64,000 nt of DNA from Misgurnus anguillicaudatus (Eukaryota; Chordata; Actinopteri; Cypriniformes; Cobitidae): contig NC_073358.2 of NCBI RefSeq assembly GCF_027580225.2, forward strand, positions 11,521,001 through 11,585,000, written 5' to 3'. A program made the position numbers and the translations under genes. The notes under the pieces are model-generated. The model had not been told where the DNA came from and did no database searches. It worked only from the letters and a program-made list of their open reading frames with translations. Shown piece by piece: positions 34,997 through 45,861 of this stretch; position 1 is the first letter of the stretch, and every line of letters starts with the position of its first letter.

Positions 34997-35401
34997 CGTG
35001 AGTGTGATTTGGTGCTCATTTCTTTGACGCGACTCACCGGGCCATCACAGTAGGCGTGCACTCCCTGTGGTAGCGTTTGCGGCTCACACATGCAGAAAAG
35101 GGCTTTGATAGGTCTTGCTCATGTATTTTGCCAACTTGTCCTAGCCTCTGTCTTCAGTATGGCACCTGAACATACACACAAAAGTATCCCATATGTATAT
35201 TTTATTCGCAAAGCAAGACCGAGCACAAGCTTAACTTTCTGAGATCATTTAGTTGCTTCTCAAATTGGAATAAGTGTACATCAACGTTCGTACTCCGGTC
35301 GAAAATCGATAGGTTTAAACGCACTTCTATGGTTGCTCGCAGGCATCCCTATTCTGTACAGGTCACTACTGGAGTCTGGCTGCGTAAGAACACTGAAAGT
35401 C

Positions 35402-35473
35402 GGGCTCGTCCGGAATTTGAAACCGGGACCTCTCGCACCCGAAGCGAGAATCATACCCCTAGACCAACGAGCC
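35402..35473 (-). tRNA. tRNA-Pro(CGG), unit 10, T-stem mutant
   Basis: Same double T-stem change as unit 8. Confidence 0.75.
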
Positions 35474-36055
35474 GAGCGCTGCAGCTTCCACTACGTCCAC
35501 CAGCTACTTCCACACTTAGCCAGCAGTTCTTCAGTTTGGCAACTGAGCACACACATGAAATGCTTCCATACGTATATTCATTCACAAGCAGCTGGAGGTT
35601 TAAATTCCAAGGGTGTTTAGTTGCAATTTAGTATGGGAAACATTTTCTTTTAACGTCCATTTGTCTTCCCGTCATTTCTGGTAAGTTTATTATTACATTT
35701 TACTTTAAGATTGTAAACATGACCTGTGTGTTTCCTTTGGCCTGTACACATGAGCCGTGTATTTGACGTGGCCTGTTCTTTGGCCTAAGCGTAGATTTTT
35801 TTTGTTCATTTTAAGGTTTAATACATGCTTAACTTGTTTTGTTGAATTGTACTTGTATTTACTGAAATTTGACACCTTGTATACTGTTGGCCCAATGTGA
35901 CTGTCAAAAGAATGAAGTGCTAATGTGGCTTAAATTACCTCATATTTAGTTTACAGTGTGAGCACTCTGGTTGAAAAATGGTGGGGGGTCGTATTGGGGG
36001 GAACAAACATTGGCCCGCCTGACACGGTTTTGCTTGGAAAGCCCAAAAGTCCGAC

Positions 36056-36127
36056 AGGTCCCACCGAGACTTGAACTCGGGTCGCTGGATTCAGAGTCCA
36101 GAGTGCTAACCATTACACCATGGAACC
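36056..36127 (-). tRNA. tRNA-Gln(CTG), unit 10
   Basis: Canonical. Confidence 0.95.
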
Positions 36128-36223
36128 CTTTTGATGTTGGGAACCTGGCCCACTGGGTCACGGAGAAAAGGTCACTCTGCTTGGGCCATATAGGAAAAAT
36201 AGCTCTCAGAAAGGGACTTGCAA

Positions 36224-36296
36224 TGCCGAAACCCGGGATCGAACCAGGGACCTTTAGATCTTCAGTCTAACGCTCTCCCAACTGAGCTATTTCGGC
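36224..36296 (-). tRNA. tRNA-Phe(GAA), unit 10
   Basis: Canonical. Confidence 0.95.
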
Positions 36297-36370
36297 GAAT
36301 CTCCCGCTTACTGCACGGAAATTCCATCAAAATTCACAACAAGCAGCAGAAAGCGGCAGAGAACATCTCA

Positions 36371-36444
36371 TGGCCCGTACGGGGATGGAACCCGCGACCT
36401 TGGCGTTATTAGCACCACGCTCTAACCAACTGAGCTAACCGGCC
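36371..36444 (-). tRNA. tRNA-Ile(AAT), unit 10, T-loop variant
   Basis: G57 to C as unit 8. Confidence 0.8.
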
Positions 36445-36512
36445 ACTTGGGTGCAAGCTGTTCGCCCAAGGGTTGTGCTAGTGCTGTTGCATCAAGTGGC
36501 AAATCTGAAAAC

Positions 36513-36577
36513 GGGCTGGTCCGGGATTTGAACATCACGCGCCCATAGCGAAAATAACACCCCTAGGCCAACGAGTC
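36513..36577 (-). pseudogene. decayed tRNA-Pro, unit 10
   Basis: Long form. Confidence 0.8.
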
Positions 36578-36601
36578 GAGTGCCGCGGTCGTGTCTGGCA
36601 A

Positions 36602-36633
36602 GGGGAATTAGCTCAAATGGTAGAGCGCTCGCT
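36602..36633 (+). pseudogene. tRNA-Ala 5' part, cut by transposon (copy 1)
   Basis: First 32 nt of tRNA-Ala, through the 5' anticodon stem and T32. The rest lies 9.2 kb away at 45827-45861. The two parts plus one 6-bp repeat total 73 nt, the normal gene length. Confidence 0.93.
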
Positions 36634-36806
36634 GCGCAAAGGAAGGGGCCCAATCTTTGCGCCCCCGCACGCAAGCAAAACAGACGCAAAATGCGGTTAC
36701 ACGGCACCAGATTTCGCCTGTAACAATATTCGGGATATTTTCCTGTGCTTTATGTCATGTTACAGTAGTTTTAGTTATATGTGAAACAAGTCACCCTCCG
36801 CGGGCT

Positions 36807-36817
36807 GGACTCGAACC
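36807..36817 (-). promoter_or_regulatory. Perfect Pol III B-box motif inside transposon copy 1
   Basis: The minus strand reads GGTTCGAGTCC, an exact match to the B-box consensus, within a short stretch resembling a tRNA 3' half. No matching 5' half or A box is obvious. Confidence 0.45.
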
Positions 36818-36925
36818 CATGGTCTGCGTGACGAACTATCCAACAAATTCTTACAAAAAATGTACTGTAGTAAAACCATGGTTACCACAAATTAAACATG
36901 GTTTTGCTAATAGTAAACAATACAC

Positions 36926-37365
36926 CAAAAAGCATGGTTACTACGCTTTTACCACAAAAAAAACATGGTTAATTTAACTACGCTACTATTTAGTTATCTA
37001 TATGGCATATCATTATATTGATTTATATTTATTACTTTGTGTATATTATTTTTTTTAAAAGAACATTACCTGCTTTTATAAAAAGGAATAAAAACCATAC
37101 TACACTTTTACCACAAAAAATATGGTTGATTTAACTATGCCTCTATTATCTATGATCATTATATTGGTTGATATTAATAATTTTGTGTATATTATTATTT
37201 AAAAGAATATTAGTTGTTTATGTTTATATAAAAATTAATAAAAAGCATGGTTACTACACTTTTACCACAAAAAACATGGTTCATTTAACTGTGCCTCTAT
37301 TAGTTATCTACTATGACATATCATTATATTGATTGATATTCATTATTTTGTGTTTTTTCTTTTTT
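36926..37365. repeat. Three ~155-bp tandem repeats, transposon copy 1
   Basis: AT-rich units starting near 36926, 37090 and 37240 share gcatggttactac, ttttaccacaaaaaa and catggtt. They lie past the gene's 3' end in the element's left arm. The flanking stretches 36640-36925 and 37366-37535 show nothing else apart from the B-box motif. Confidence 0.8.
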
Positions 37366-37535
37366 TATAGAATATTACGTGTTTATAAGGTAATGTAAGT
37401 AAGGTCAATTTGTATGTTTTTTATGTTTATATAAAAATGTTTCTTTAAAGATGTGTTTTTGTGTGGGATATGATTTGATTGATATGATTTATCAGATTTA
37501 TTTATCAGATCACAGACACTTCAGATGTAAAATGT

Positions 37536-37541
37536 TTTATT
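37536..37541 (-). promoter_or_regulatory. Polyadenylation signal of transposase gene, copy 1
   Basis: AATAAA on the minus strand, 82 bp past the stop codon at 37623. Confidence 0.6.
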
Positions 37542-37622
37542 AAAATAAATACACACAAATATTGAAATGATCACAGCACACACACGCACACATATGTACA
37601 ATATATACAGGAAAGATGTTAT

Positions 37623-40600
37623 TTATTGAGGTGGTGGAGTTTGACATGTTTCTTGCTGGCGCTGCTCTGCCAACCATTCCTCTAAAGATTTGCCATTTGA
37701 GGCACGCAAGCAAAATGTGGCATTACCATATCGGCTATGGCCAAACTCTTTCGTTTTGGGCTGCCCACATTTGCTGCACGTGTTAAAAGTAACCCCTCGC
37801 ACATACTTCCTCTTCTGGACACCACTTTCATTCTCCATAGCCCGTCGGCGCCTGTTCCTTTGCGTGTAACGGGACACAGGTGCAGCAGACGCCGGAGCAG
37901 GCGGAGCTGGGACTGCACTGGATGTCGAAGCACCAGAAGGTGGAATCACCACTGACACAGTCATGTCTGGATTAAAGACTACCGTGCCAAACGACAACCC
38001 CGGTGCTAAAATGTGCTTCACAACTCCTGATGCTGTGGGGGCGGGTGCGATGGGTGCTAAAATGTGCTGCATAACTCCTGATGCTGTGGGGGCAGGTGCG
38101 ATGGGCTGCACAACTCCTGATGCTGTGGGGGCGGATGCAATGGGAAACTCCCTGGTGGCAGCAGCTGGCTTTCGACCTGGTCGCAGAAGAGGAGCCTGTC
38201 CTTCACGATTTGGTGGAAGGAAAAATTGATGTTTTGGGCCTGATGTCGATGGCACTTCATTCAATTTTTCCCTCGGTGGAGGCAGGTGCGTATCAGCCAC
38301 AGCAATTGGGTTAGATGGAGTCAGACCCTGACCGAGGACGCCCATTTCCTGTCTATTCTTCCACTTACGAAACCTGAAAAAATTAATTTTTATTATATAT
38401 ATGTATGTCAGTATTCAGTTAATTTGAAGCGAATGATGTGCCATGCTTACCACTGAGTGAGTGTCCTATGGTTTATCTCAAACAGCTGGATCGTTGTTTC
38501 ATCCATCAGAGTGGGATTGTTAAGCACCAACTCTCGGATGTGGTGGTAATCTGAAAGAACTTTAGACCACCTGGGGGTGCAAACTCCATCTTTCTTGGTT
38601 GGCGACTTGTGTAAAGCACACAACTTCATACAAATGGTATTAACCAAGCGGTTGGCGTCGGGCCACTGCGCTGGACCCCCAGGATGTCCAATCAGACACC
38701 GTTTCACACTCTCCACACCTGGTGTGACTCCAGACCGCTTCGGTGCCTTATAGCGCCCCTGTGTCAGCTGAGGCTGATGTCGAGGCTGATAGTTGATCCG
38801 CTGCTTATCGAAATCTAGGAGAGCTGTCCACAGCTGGATGGCCTCTGTCACCTGCTGGTCAGTAAGGTAAGGAGCCTCACGAAGACCCACCAGGTAACCA
38901 GCCAAATCCTGGACCTTGTCCCACCCAGCGATGCCATCGGGTCCAATGACTGCTCCCTAGTAAATGCAGATTTATGTTAATTTATGTGGAGTAAAACGAG
39001 ATTAAAATGAGTTTTTTTTTTCAATTGCTAACAAGCATTGTTTAAGTTCAATACTAAGGGGGCATTTAAAAACTGTACACAGTCGAAACCTGTCACAGCA
39101 GGAACAAGTAACTAACCCAACAGGGTTGGACTTCTCATTAATGTCACTGTGCTGTAATGAGGTTAATATGATCCATCAGTTCAATGCATTCAATATCCAC
39201 ATCTTCCAAAATTCTTCTGTCATTTATGCTTTACCACTTGCAAAACACAATGTATTATGTATACTATCTACATTTCTCAAATGCTAACACACTGCTTTTG
39301 AAATTGTTATAAACATTTTCGAAAGAATAATGGCAAATTGAATCCATTTCTTCAGTAATTGTTTTAAAATATAGAAAATTGTAGCAGAAAATAAAATAGT
39401 AATCATTCTAAGCTAATTGCAGTTTTACTTGAAAGCCAACCCAGGTGTTCTGCTCTAGTCTCATTACCATGATTTACAGTATTAGAAGGGGATATCTTGG
39501 AACTTATTTAGCAATTTTGCAATATGGATAAAAGAAGACAGGTTGGTAAGGAAAGTAGATTGGTTCAGAGAGGGAGAGTATGTGGAGGAATGCTTGTTAG
39601 CAATTGAAAAAAAGACCTTAGAGTGTCTTACCTGAGCCTCGTCGGAAATACTGCTTCCAGTGTCAGATGACTGTGACAGTACTGAAGGGGCAGGGGCAAG
39701 ATGCTGTTGTTCTCCACCAGGAGATGATGATGTGGACGGCTCAGCCAGTGACACATCAGCCATCGATGCTGGGGACTGATGCAGAGGCAAAGATGAGGGG
39801 CTGTTTTCAAGATCACGGCAAGGGTCATCCTCATACAGCACTGGAACTGTGATGTCCTCCATGATCTCTTCCTCAAACCCCTCATCTTGCAGGTCCTGAT
39901 CATCAACTTCCTCCACCAGCCTGTCTTCCTCCTCTGGGTTCTGGAGCACTGGAGTAAGTGTTTTGCCAGTCTGGCTGTAAAGGTACTCCATTCCTAGCAA
40001 TTCACCTACAAGGATAAAAAAGTGTTGTTAATCATTTGTCTAGTTTAGTACATTAAAAGCTAAATAGATAACTTAGTAGAATATTACAAAAGAACAAATT
40101 ATTGAATTTCTTGCCTGTATATGCTCCAGGAGGGCGATAGCGCTCATCCCAGGGCTTTCCGAAGACAGTTCGGGAAAGCTTGTCCACAGCCTCTTTCATG
40201 GCACTGCCATATGTCCGGATGGAGGACGCTCCTTTTATGGCATCTTCCATCCTGTCATCATTCCAGCGCATCAAGCCCTCAAGAAGATAGGCCTGAAAAT
40301 GTGAATCACTGGCACTGGTTCCTAAAAGTCAGATAAACAAAAATGGTTATATGTGTCACACATGTACAAGATATGTGCTGCACATGAGGTGCTATGTAAT
40401 TACATAAACAATTATTGGTATTATAACCAGAGTTACTAGTGACTGGCAAGACAGCTTTGTCAATGCTTATGACATCAGAAAAGAACTGTGATATTACTGT
40501 AGAGTGTGACATTTATTGATGTGACATTACTTTAAAAAAATTTTCATCCATATGTATGTAATACCTGGAATAAAACGGTTTAGGTGGAGGTGGAATGACT

Positions 40601-43600
40601 CCAAAGAGGTAGAGCCACGGGCACATCTGTAGCAGCACAGCTCCACACTGCCTTTCTTCAGTGTCCCTGTCTTCATGTAGAGGGGAAAGTTCTCTGGGTC
40701 TTGGATACACTGTACGTGCTTCCGCTGTTCTTTCCATATCTGCTGGATCCGTTCATGGTCCAGCAGAGGAACTCCCAGAGTGTCTTTACCACTCGCACTG
40801 TCAAACAGATCAACCAGAGATCCAATTAATCTGGTGGTCTCCTCCACACCCCTGGTCCTCCTCCGGCAGTGCAGTGCCAACTCTCTCCGGGTAATGCGGG
40901 AACTCAGCGCCTTTCCTGAGATGTGGCCGGCCTTCTTTGCTGCCAGCTCACCCTCCTTTGCACGGTGAAGAGCAGCCACATCATCTGAATCCCACTGAAA
41001 GATGCACATGGACAGACGTGCCATGAAGGTCCCGTAGAGCGGATGAGCCTCTGTCGTGACACCTGCAGCAAATCGCCGCATGAAATGCCAGATGTCAAGG
41101 CGCACTTCAAGCTCATCCCACTCCGAAAACATGACCTTCACCTGAGACTTGCCATGAAGACTGCAGCAATCTCTGTCCACGTACATCACTTTCGGGGCTG
41201 CCTCTCCTGCCTCCCGGTAGCGTTTCATTAGGCCAGCTGCCATAGGGTGCAGTCCATGTCCCTCTGCGGCTGTCAGCACAGAGACAAGGACTTGGCCGTG
41301 TTCGTTTCCTACATTTGTGCACCAGGCAGCTGTTCCTGCAGCAGCACCGGCAAGTTTCTTTGTGACCTATTGCAAAAAATAAAATAATTAATTGTTTATT
41401 ATGTATACACACTTTTCCATATGGCAAATTTCTGGAAACAGGGATGTGTTACCTTCTTTGTGGAGTCCATCTTTAGAACACAGCCCAAGACAGATGTAAT
41501 TTTGGCTTTGACCTCGTGCAGTCGGCCCAGAACATCCCTGGCGTACACGGCTAACAGCCACTTAGGTTTAGGTAGGGCAGGTAAAGAGGGAGGCTCGGCA
41601 AACACAGGTGGCTGCACAAGGAAGGACCTTGTAAATGGTTCACAGGCAGTCAGGTACTGAAGGACACGCTGTGTCCATGCCTCACTGTGTTGTTCCATGA
41701 GCTTCTTGTACAGCTGTGTCACGCTGTTGCCCTGTGTCCTCTCCCTCATCATCCTCAGCACCCGGTTGTCACATGAGTATCTAAAAAACAACAGTATAAT
41801 CATGCAAATGCTTTATTTGGTAAAAAGAATCACAAATTAAAGTGCCTAATAATGAATGATTGCCATTATGAATTACCTGTATGTCAGCAAAGCTGGAAAC
41901 TGACTGCGGTGGCCCATATCCAGTTGCCCCAAAATGTCCTCGGACCAGGCGGGATATTTCTTTTTGCAGCGTTTGCACTCCAGATACTCAGTGGCAAGAT
42001 CATACCAACCGTCGATGTCCAAGACTTTGCGCACGGTACGGTAAAGTCCTGCGGCTGTTAGTTTGTGCTTATCACAGTCTGGTCGAACACAGACAAGAGG
42101 AAATCGCCACATCTTGAGCGGCATCCATAAGAAAAGGGGCCGACAGAAGAAGAGGTCAGGTGAGGCGGGCGGCTGAGTGTGAATTAAAGGGACCTGAGGA
42201 GGATACCACCAAAGCTTCAGTTGGGACACTAGTTCTGGCTTGCCGGTTCGCGGGTTGGCCTTAAATAGTGTGTTCCGTATCCACTCATGCTGGAAAGGTG
42301 GAAGATGATCTTTCCAGTGAACTGGAAGCTCAGCTGGTGGTGGATGATGTGGAAGACCTGGTGCTTTTGCTGTTTCCGCTGATGGAGACGGACCAGAACA
42401 GGTCTCTGAGTGAATTAAAACAAAAACAATATAAGGATGAATGTTGCATTTCATAGTAAAATACCACAAAGCAGCCCACAAACAGTCTGCGAAGCAGAAT
42501 TTTGGACAAGTATTAATAATTATTAGGATTAGATTTAGGAATAACAGTGAGGAAAATGGTACTAGTGTTAAGAAGCAAAGAACCCAGTGTACACTTTATT
42601 AATGTAAGATCCCAGCAAGCAATTTTGACTAAAATAAGGCAGAATTTGGGCTGCTCATGAAAGTCTAACAGATGTCTAACCATAGCACACAAATAGATGA
42701 TACAAGAAATATAAAAGAAATGAAAGCAAACACCTTGAACACCTGTTGACTTTGCTTACATAATGGAATATCATACATCTCAAAGTTATTTAGGCAAGAA
42801 CAGCATAAAAATGTATTCAAGGTTATTTTAGGGTAGAAGTGGATTAATCATAGCTGGACTACATTGGGTTTCGGTTTTTGCTTGCTGGGATAAAATGTTG
42901 ATGTGTAAATTAGATAGAATGGAGCAAGGATATGAGGCGTGGAGAATTCAGTATAAATGAATGATGCCCACAGACATGAAGCATGCACACAGACACATTA
43001 AGGAAAAGATGTTCCTCTAATAATTACAACAATGATCCCAACCATCCTGTCTGCTAAGGTGGAGCTAAAGAGTGAGTGAGAAGTGCAAGCGGTGTGAAGA
43101 AGTTATGCAGTGATTGTTTAACAACGGGTACGTTCGGAAACCCAAATACACTGACACCTTTAAACATCCTTACGGTTTCGAAGAAATGCGCTCAAAGCAT
43201 ACATCCAGCTTGAGGCAAGATCTGACATAATTCTGTATTGTAAACAAAAAATTGTTAAAAATGTTGATTATTTAAAAAAAAAATGTTCTGCTTTTGCGTT
43301 TTCACAAAAACATTCTTATAATATTTGCATGTGTGTCATATGCCACACCTGTATTTAGCTGTGCTTCACATTGTGATGCAGCAAATACCAGTTCCTCATC
43401 ATCATCATCTTCAGCAGGGGAAACGGAAGTGCCTGGAGCACAAATAATAATAAAAATGTTATTATGTTATGTTGTTCACCGTAAACTTATGAGACAAATG
43501 TAGGTAAGATGGTGCTTACCAGTAGTGAAAAGCTGCCTTCGGGTCAAATGTGTGACTGGGGGTTCTGCTGCTGGAGGAGGTAAAGTGGACTGCAGCAATG

Positions 43601-44580
43601 GATCTGGAAACAAAAAACAAATTTGCCATAATGATAAATAAATACATGTAAAACTGCTGTAAGGAAAATTCAATATTCACACAGTCCTACTCACAGTGTT
43701 TCACTGGTGACATGAGTTTTCTCGCCAGGTGTGAAGGAGACAAATGTTTGCCACGCGTCAACAGTGCTTTCACAGTGGCGCTCTGGTGTACACCAGTTTT
43801 GATGGCTGCGGGTGGAGGTACAGAAGAACTGGGGGTTGCAGGTGGAGGTGCAGAGGCACTGGAGGTTGCACGTGGATGTACAGAGGAACTGGAGGTTGCA
43901 GGTGGAGGTGCAGAGGCACTGGAGGATGCAACTTGAGGTGCAGGCTGGCATACACGGGTGCCCACAGCAGAAGCCTGTCTTTTCAAGACATACGTCTTGA
44001 AAATGGCCATGTTGGTGTTGGGGTTGGGATTTGCCTTTATCAGGTACCTGATGAGGGCTTGGGCCTGCTTGCTCTGGTCCTCATAAACATCCTTCATGGA
44101 CCGGCCCTGGAAGTCACCAAACTCCACCATCAAGCAGCCTTGGTCTCCAGTTGCATGGGCTTCTGCTTGCATTTCCTGCTTTCTCTTATACTTCTCCACT
44201 TCTTCTGCCATCTCTCTTATAAGAGAAGTATACTGCAGGTACAGCTGTTTGTTTTCTGACAGCGGGTTTGGATGGGCTTTCTCACTGGAACTGCTAAGCA
44301 CCAAATACACTGCATACCCCAGAGAGTTTTCCAGGAGCCATCTAAATCGCTGGCCCTGGTACTTCCCAAACTGAAGTTTGCAGTGAGCGAGAACTAAAAA
44401 CTGGTCACTGGGGTCTCCACCATTTGTGCTGACAAAAGCTCTAGCCTCTGCCAGCACCTCCTCTTTACTTTTGGCCCTTCCGGACTCAAGCTTTTCTAGG
44501 CGCTTTGCCTCTGCTGATGGTGCCATGAGGAGTCGGCTTGATGTTGCCGATTGCCGTTGAAAAACAGGATACGCATACAT
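37623..44580 (-). CDS. Dada-like DDE transposase, copy 1 (10 coding exons)
   Basis: Exons, in order of transcription: 44580-43695, 43603-43520, 43432-43349, 42405-41877, 41780-41453, 41366-40565, 40321-40115, 40005-39632, 38956-38451, 38373-37623. All phases agree and no stop interrupts, giving 1,516 residues. All introns are GT-AG except 40114-40006, which is GC-AG. Residues 71-76 and 154-159 are paired FGxxQG motifs. Residues 219-262 are Pro/Ser/Ala repeats. Residues 352-528 resemble DUF6729 with a zinc ribbon (C457, C462, C495, C498). The catalytic core is D633 (KMDSTKK), D701 (YVDRDCC) and E893 (TSLESFH) with D728-H731 (DIWH), the D(2)H motif. Near 1000-1098 the protein is acidic. The C terminus has basic residues and a CCHC motif (C1466, C1469, H1479, C1488). 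It should cut and insert the element in the nucleus. Start chosen because a 3' splice site lies 4 bp upstream. Confidence 0.85.
38002..38144 (-). repeat. Coding repeats in last exon, copy 1
   Basis: Two 51-bp copies and one shortened copy encode the recurring phrase APAPTASGV. They keep frame and probably form a disordered linker between the catalytic core and the C-terminal zinc motif. Confidence 0.8.
43811..43930 (-). repeat. 4 x 30-bp coding minisatellite, copy 1
   Basis: Exact 30-bp period with alternating types (60-bp higher order). Encodes ten-residue repeats such as ATSSASAPPP in the N-terminal part of the transposase. Confidence 0.88.
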
Positions 44581-45496
44581 TTTCTGAAATGAAAATTAGG
44601 AAGAGACTATTACCTCTAGCAATCTGACGTTAAGTGTGTAATGGTAATTTAATAAGCTACATGTAAACCATATTACTGTGGTAATAAATATGGCTATGAC
44701 CATAAACTGGCTTGCTGATGAGTTTTCTAAAGGGGAAGGAATCTCGGATACCGTATATAAAATATGTCAATATAAGTGAAATATTAAGTCTGAAATTTAC
44801 TTCTATTTCCAAAGCTGTAAACATCACCATTCTAGGGGCCTAGAAGAATCTAAAAAACAAGCCTTGTGCATGATAGAGAATAATACTAAGTAATTTAAAG
44901 TTGGTTTGATACCTTTAGGCCAAACAGTATTGTAGTTTATGTGTTTATGCATATCTGACGTACGTTACTGCAGTAAAGTTGATTTTATATTTGATATTCA
45001 TTTAAATAATAATAATTCGTTTGACTCTAGCATTTGCTGTTTTTATTTAATCAATTAAATAATTTATCAATACGACCCAATGGCAGAAGGATGACAATTT
45101 TTTCCTAATAATATCCTTTCATAGCTCATAAAAGACATATTACCCCAAAAGGGTCCTTGCGCTATGAAATGGATATTTTAGGAACGTTTATCTTTCATCC
45201 TCCTGTCATGAGGATATTGTTACATATCATTTATAAAACCACAGTTATCTCTTATTGTTTTGGACTGAAAACCGAGAGTTAAACTTTAATGAGTATGAAG
45301 CCGAATGTCTAATGAATGTCATGACATTTGCAAACGTTAAACTAACGTGAACTTAACCACCGTGTTAAACTGCACAGAAGAAAACATGTCCAATACATGC
45401 TAGACAGCTATATAGGCAAGTTTAATTTTCCAAACATATACACATTATATTAACAAATAATGACCGAAATTTAATAACGAAGTAAACAAGACTTAC

Positions 45497-45535
45497 CTAT
45501 CGCTAACTCAAAGATGATAATAATAGCTGCCGGTG
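45497..45535 (-). other. Putative non-coding first exon of transposase gene, copy 1
   Basis: A strong 5' splice site (ATAG|GTAAGT on minus) ends at 45497, and a 3' splice site at 44584-44586 leads into the ATG exon. The intron is 913 bp, AT-rich, with a hairpin near 45107-45182. The transcription start is not fixed by sequence; the 45535 border is approximate. Confidence 0.6.
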
Positions 45536-45778
45536 ATTGGTTAAAAAGTTTACCTCAGGAGAGAAACGCGATTGGTCAAAAGTGAGCCACAGGAGAGGAA
45601 CGCGCGATTGGTCCAAAGTAAGCCATGGGAGTGAAACGCGATTGGTCAAAAGTAAGCCACAGAAGAGAAACGTGATTCGTCAAAAGTAAGCCACAGGGAG
45701 AAACGTGATTGGTCAAAAGTAAGCCACAGGAAGAAACGTGATTGGTCAAAAGTAAGCCACAGGAAGAAACGTGATTGG
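45536..45778 (-). promoter_or_regulatory. Array of CCAAT boxes, promoter of transposase gene, copy 1
   Basis: Seven ATTGG (CCAAT on the gene strand) start at 45536, 45571, 45607, 45641, 45708, 45741 and 45774, with a mutated eighth (ATTCG) at 45675. Spacing is 33-36 bp. Each lies in a repeat like aaacgtgattggtcaaaagtaagccac. NF-Y binding is the expected reading. Confidence 0.75.
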
Positions 45779-45826
45779 CTTATGCGGGCTTACTTTGGCT
45801 CACTCGGTGGGAAGCAGTAGGCGCAA

Positions 45827-45861
45827 GCGAGAGGTAGCGGGATCGATGCCCGCATTCTCCA
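45827..45861 (+). pseudogene. tRNA-Ala 3' part, cut by transposon (copy 1)
   Basis: Last 35 nt of tRNA-Ala, from the 3' anticodon stem on. It keeps the B box but has no A box nearby. Confidence 0.93.

Larger units (their letters stand above)
36640..45820 (-). mobile_element. Dada-like DNA transposon, copy 1 (inserted in tRNA-Ala)
   Basis: A 9,181-bp insertion within the anticodon loop of a tRNA-Ala gene, flanked by GCGCAA at 36634-36639 and 45821-45826. It carries one multi-exon gene on the minus strand encoding a DDE transposase. The Dada superfamily is known to target multicopy snRNA and tRNA genes and to make 6-7 bp duplications; target, repeat length and transposase motifs all agree. I see no long terminal inverted repeats. 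GCGCAAAG at 36634 and CTTTGCGC at 36655-36662 form a hairpin that overlaps the presumed target repeat, so the exact left end is not settled. Family assignment is from memory of motifs, not a search. Confidence 0.85.

Noticed and set aside
42406..43348. Possible extra exon in the 943-bp intron
   Set aside because: Short open stretches exist, but the flanking exons already join in phase and no candidate has both splice sites with coding character.
43744..44259. 171-codon plus-strand frame
   Set aside because: Antisense to the repeat-rich first coding exon of the transposase; low-complexity shadow.
44584..45496. Hairpins in the first intron (about 45107-45182 and the catcctcctgtcatgaggat region) as possible small RNAs
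   Set aside because: Arms are short and imperfect, and AT-rich introns give such folds by chance.
45536..45778. Regular 33-36 bp repeats considered as a CRISPR array
   Set aside because: Eukaryotic context; the spacers are themselves repeated and there are no associated genes. A CCAAT promoter array fits better.
36640..45820. Retroelement or endogenous virus as the identity of the 9-kb insert
   Set aside because: No LTRs, poly-A tail, reverse transcriptase or capsid-like segments; the catalytic motifs and intron-rich gene are those of a DNA transposon.
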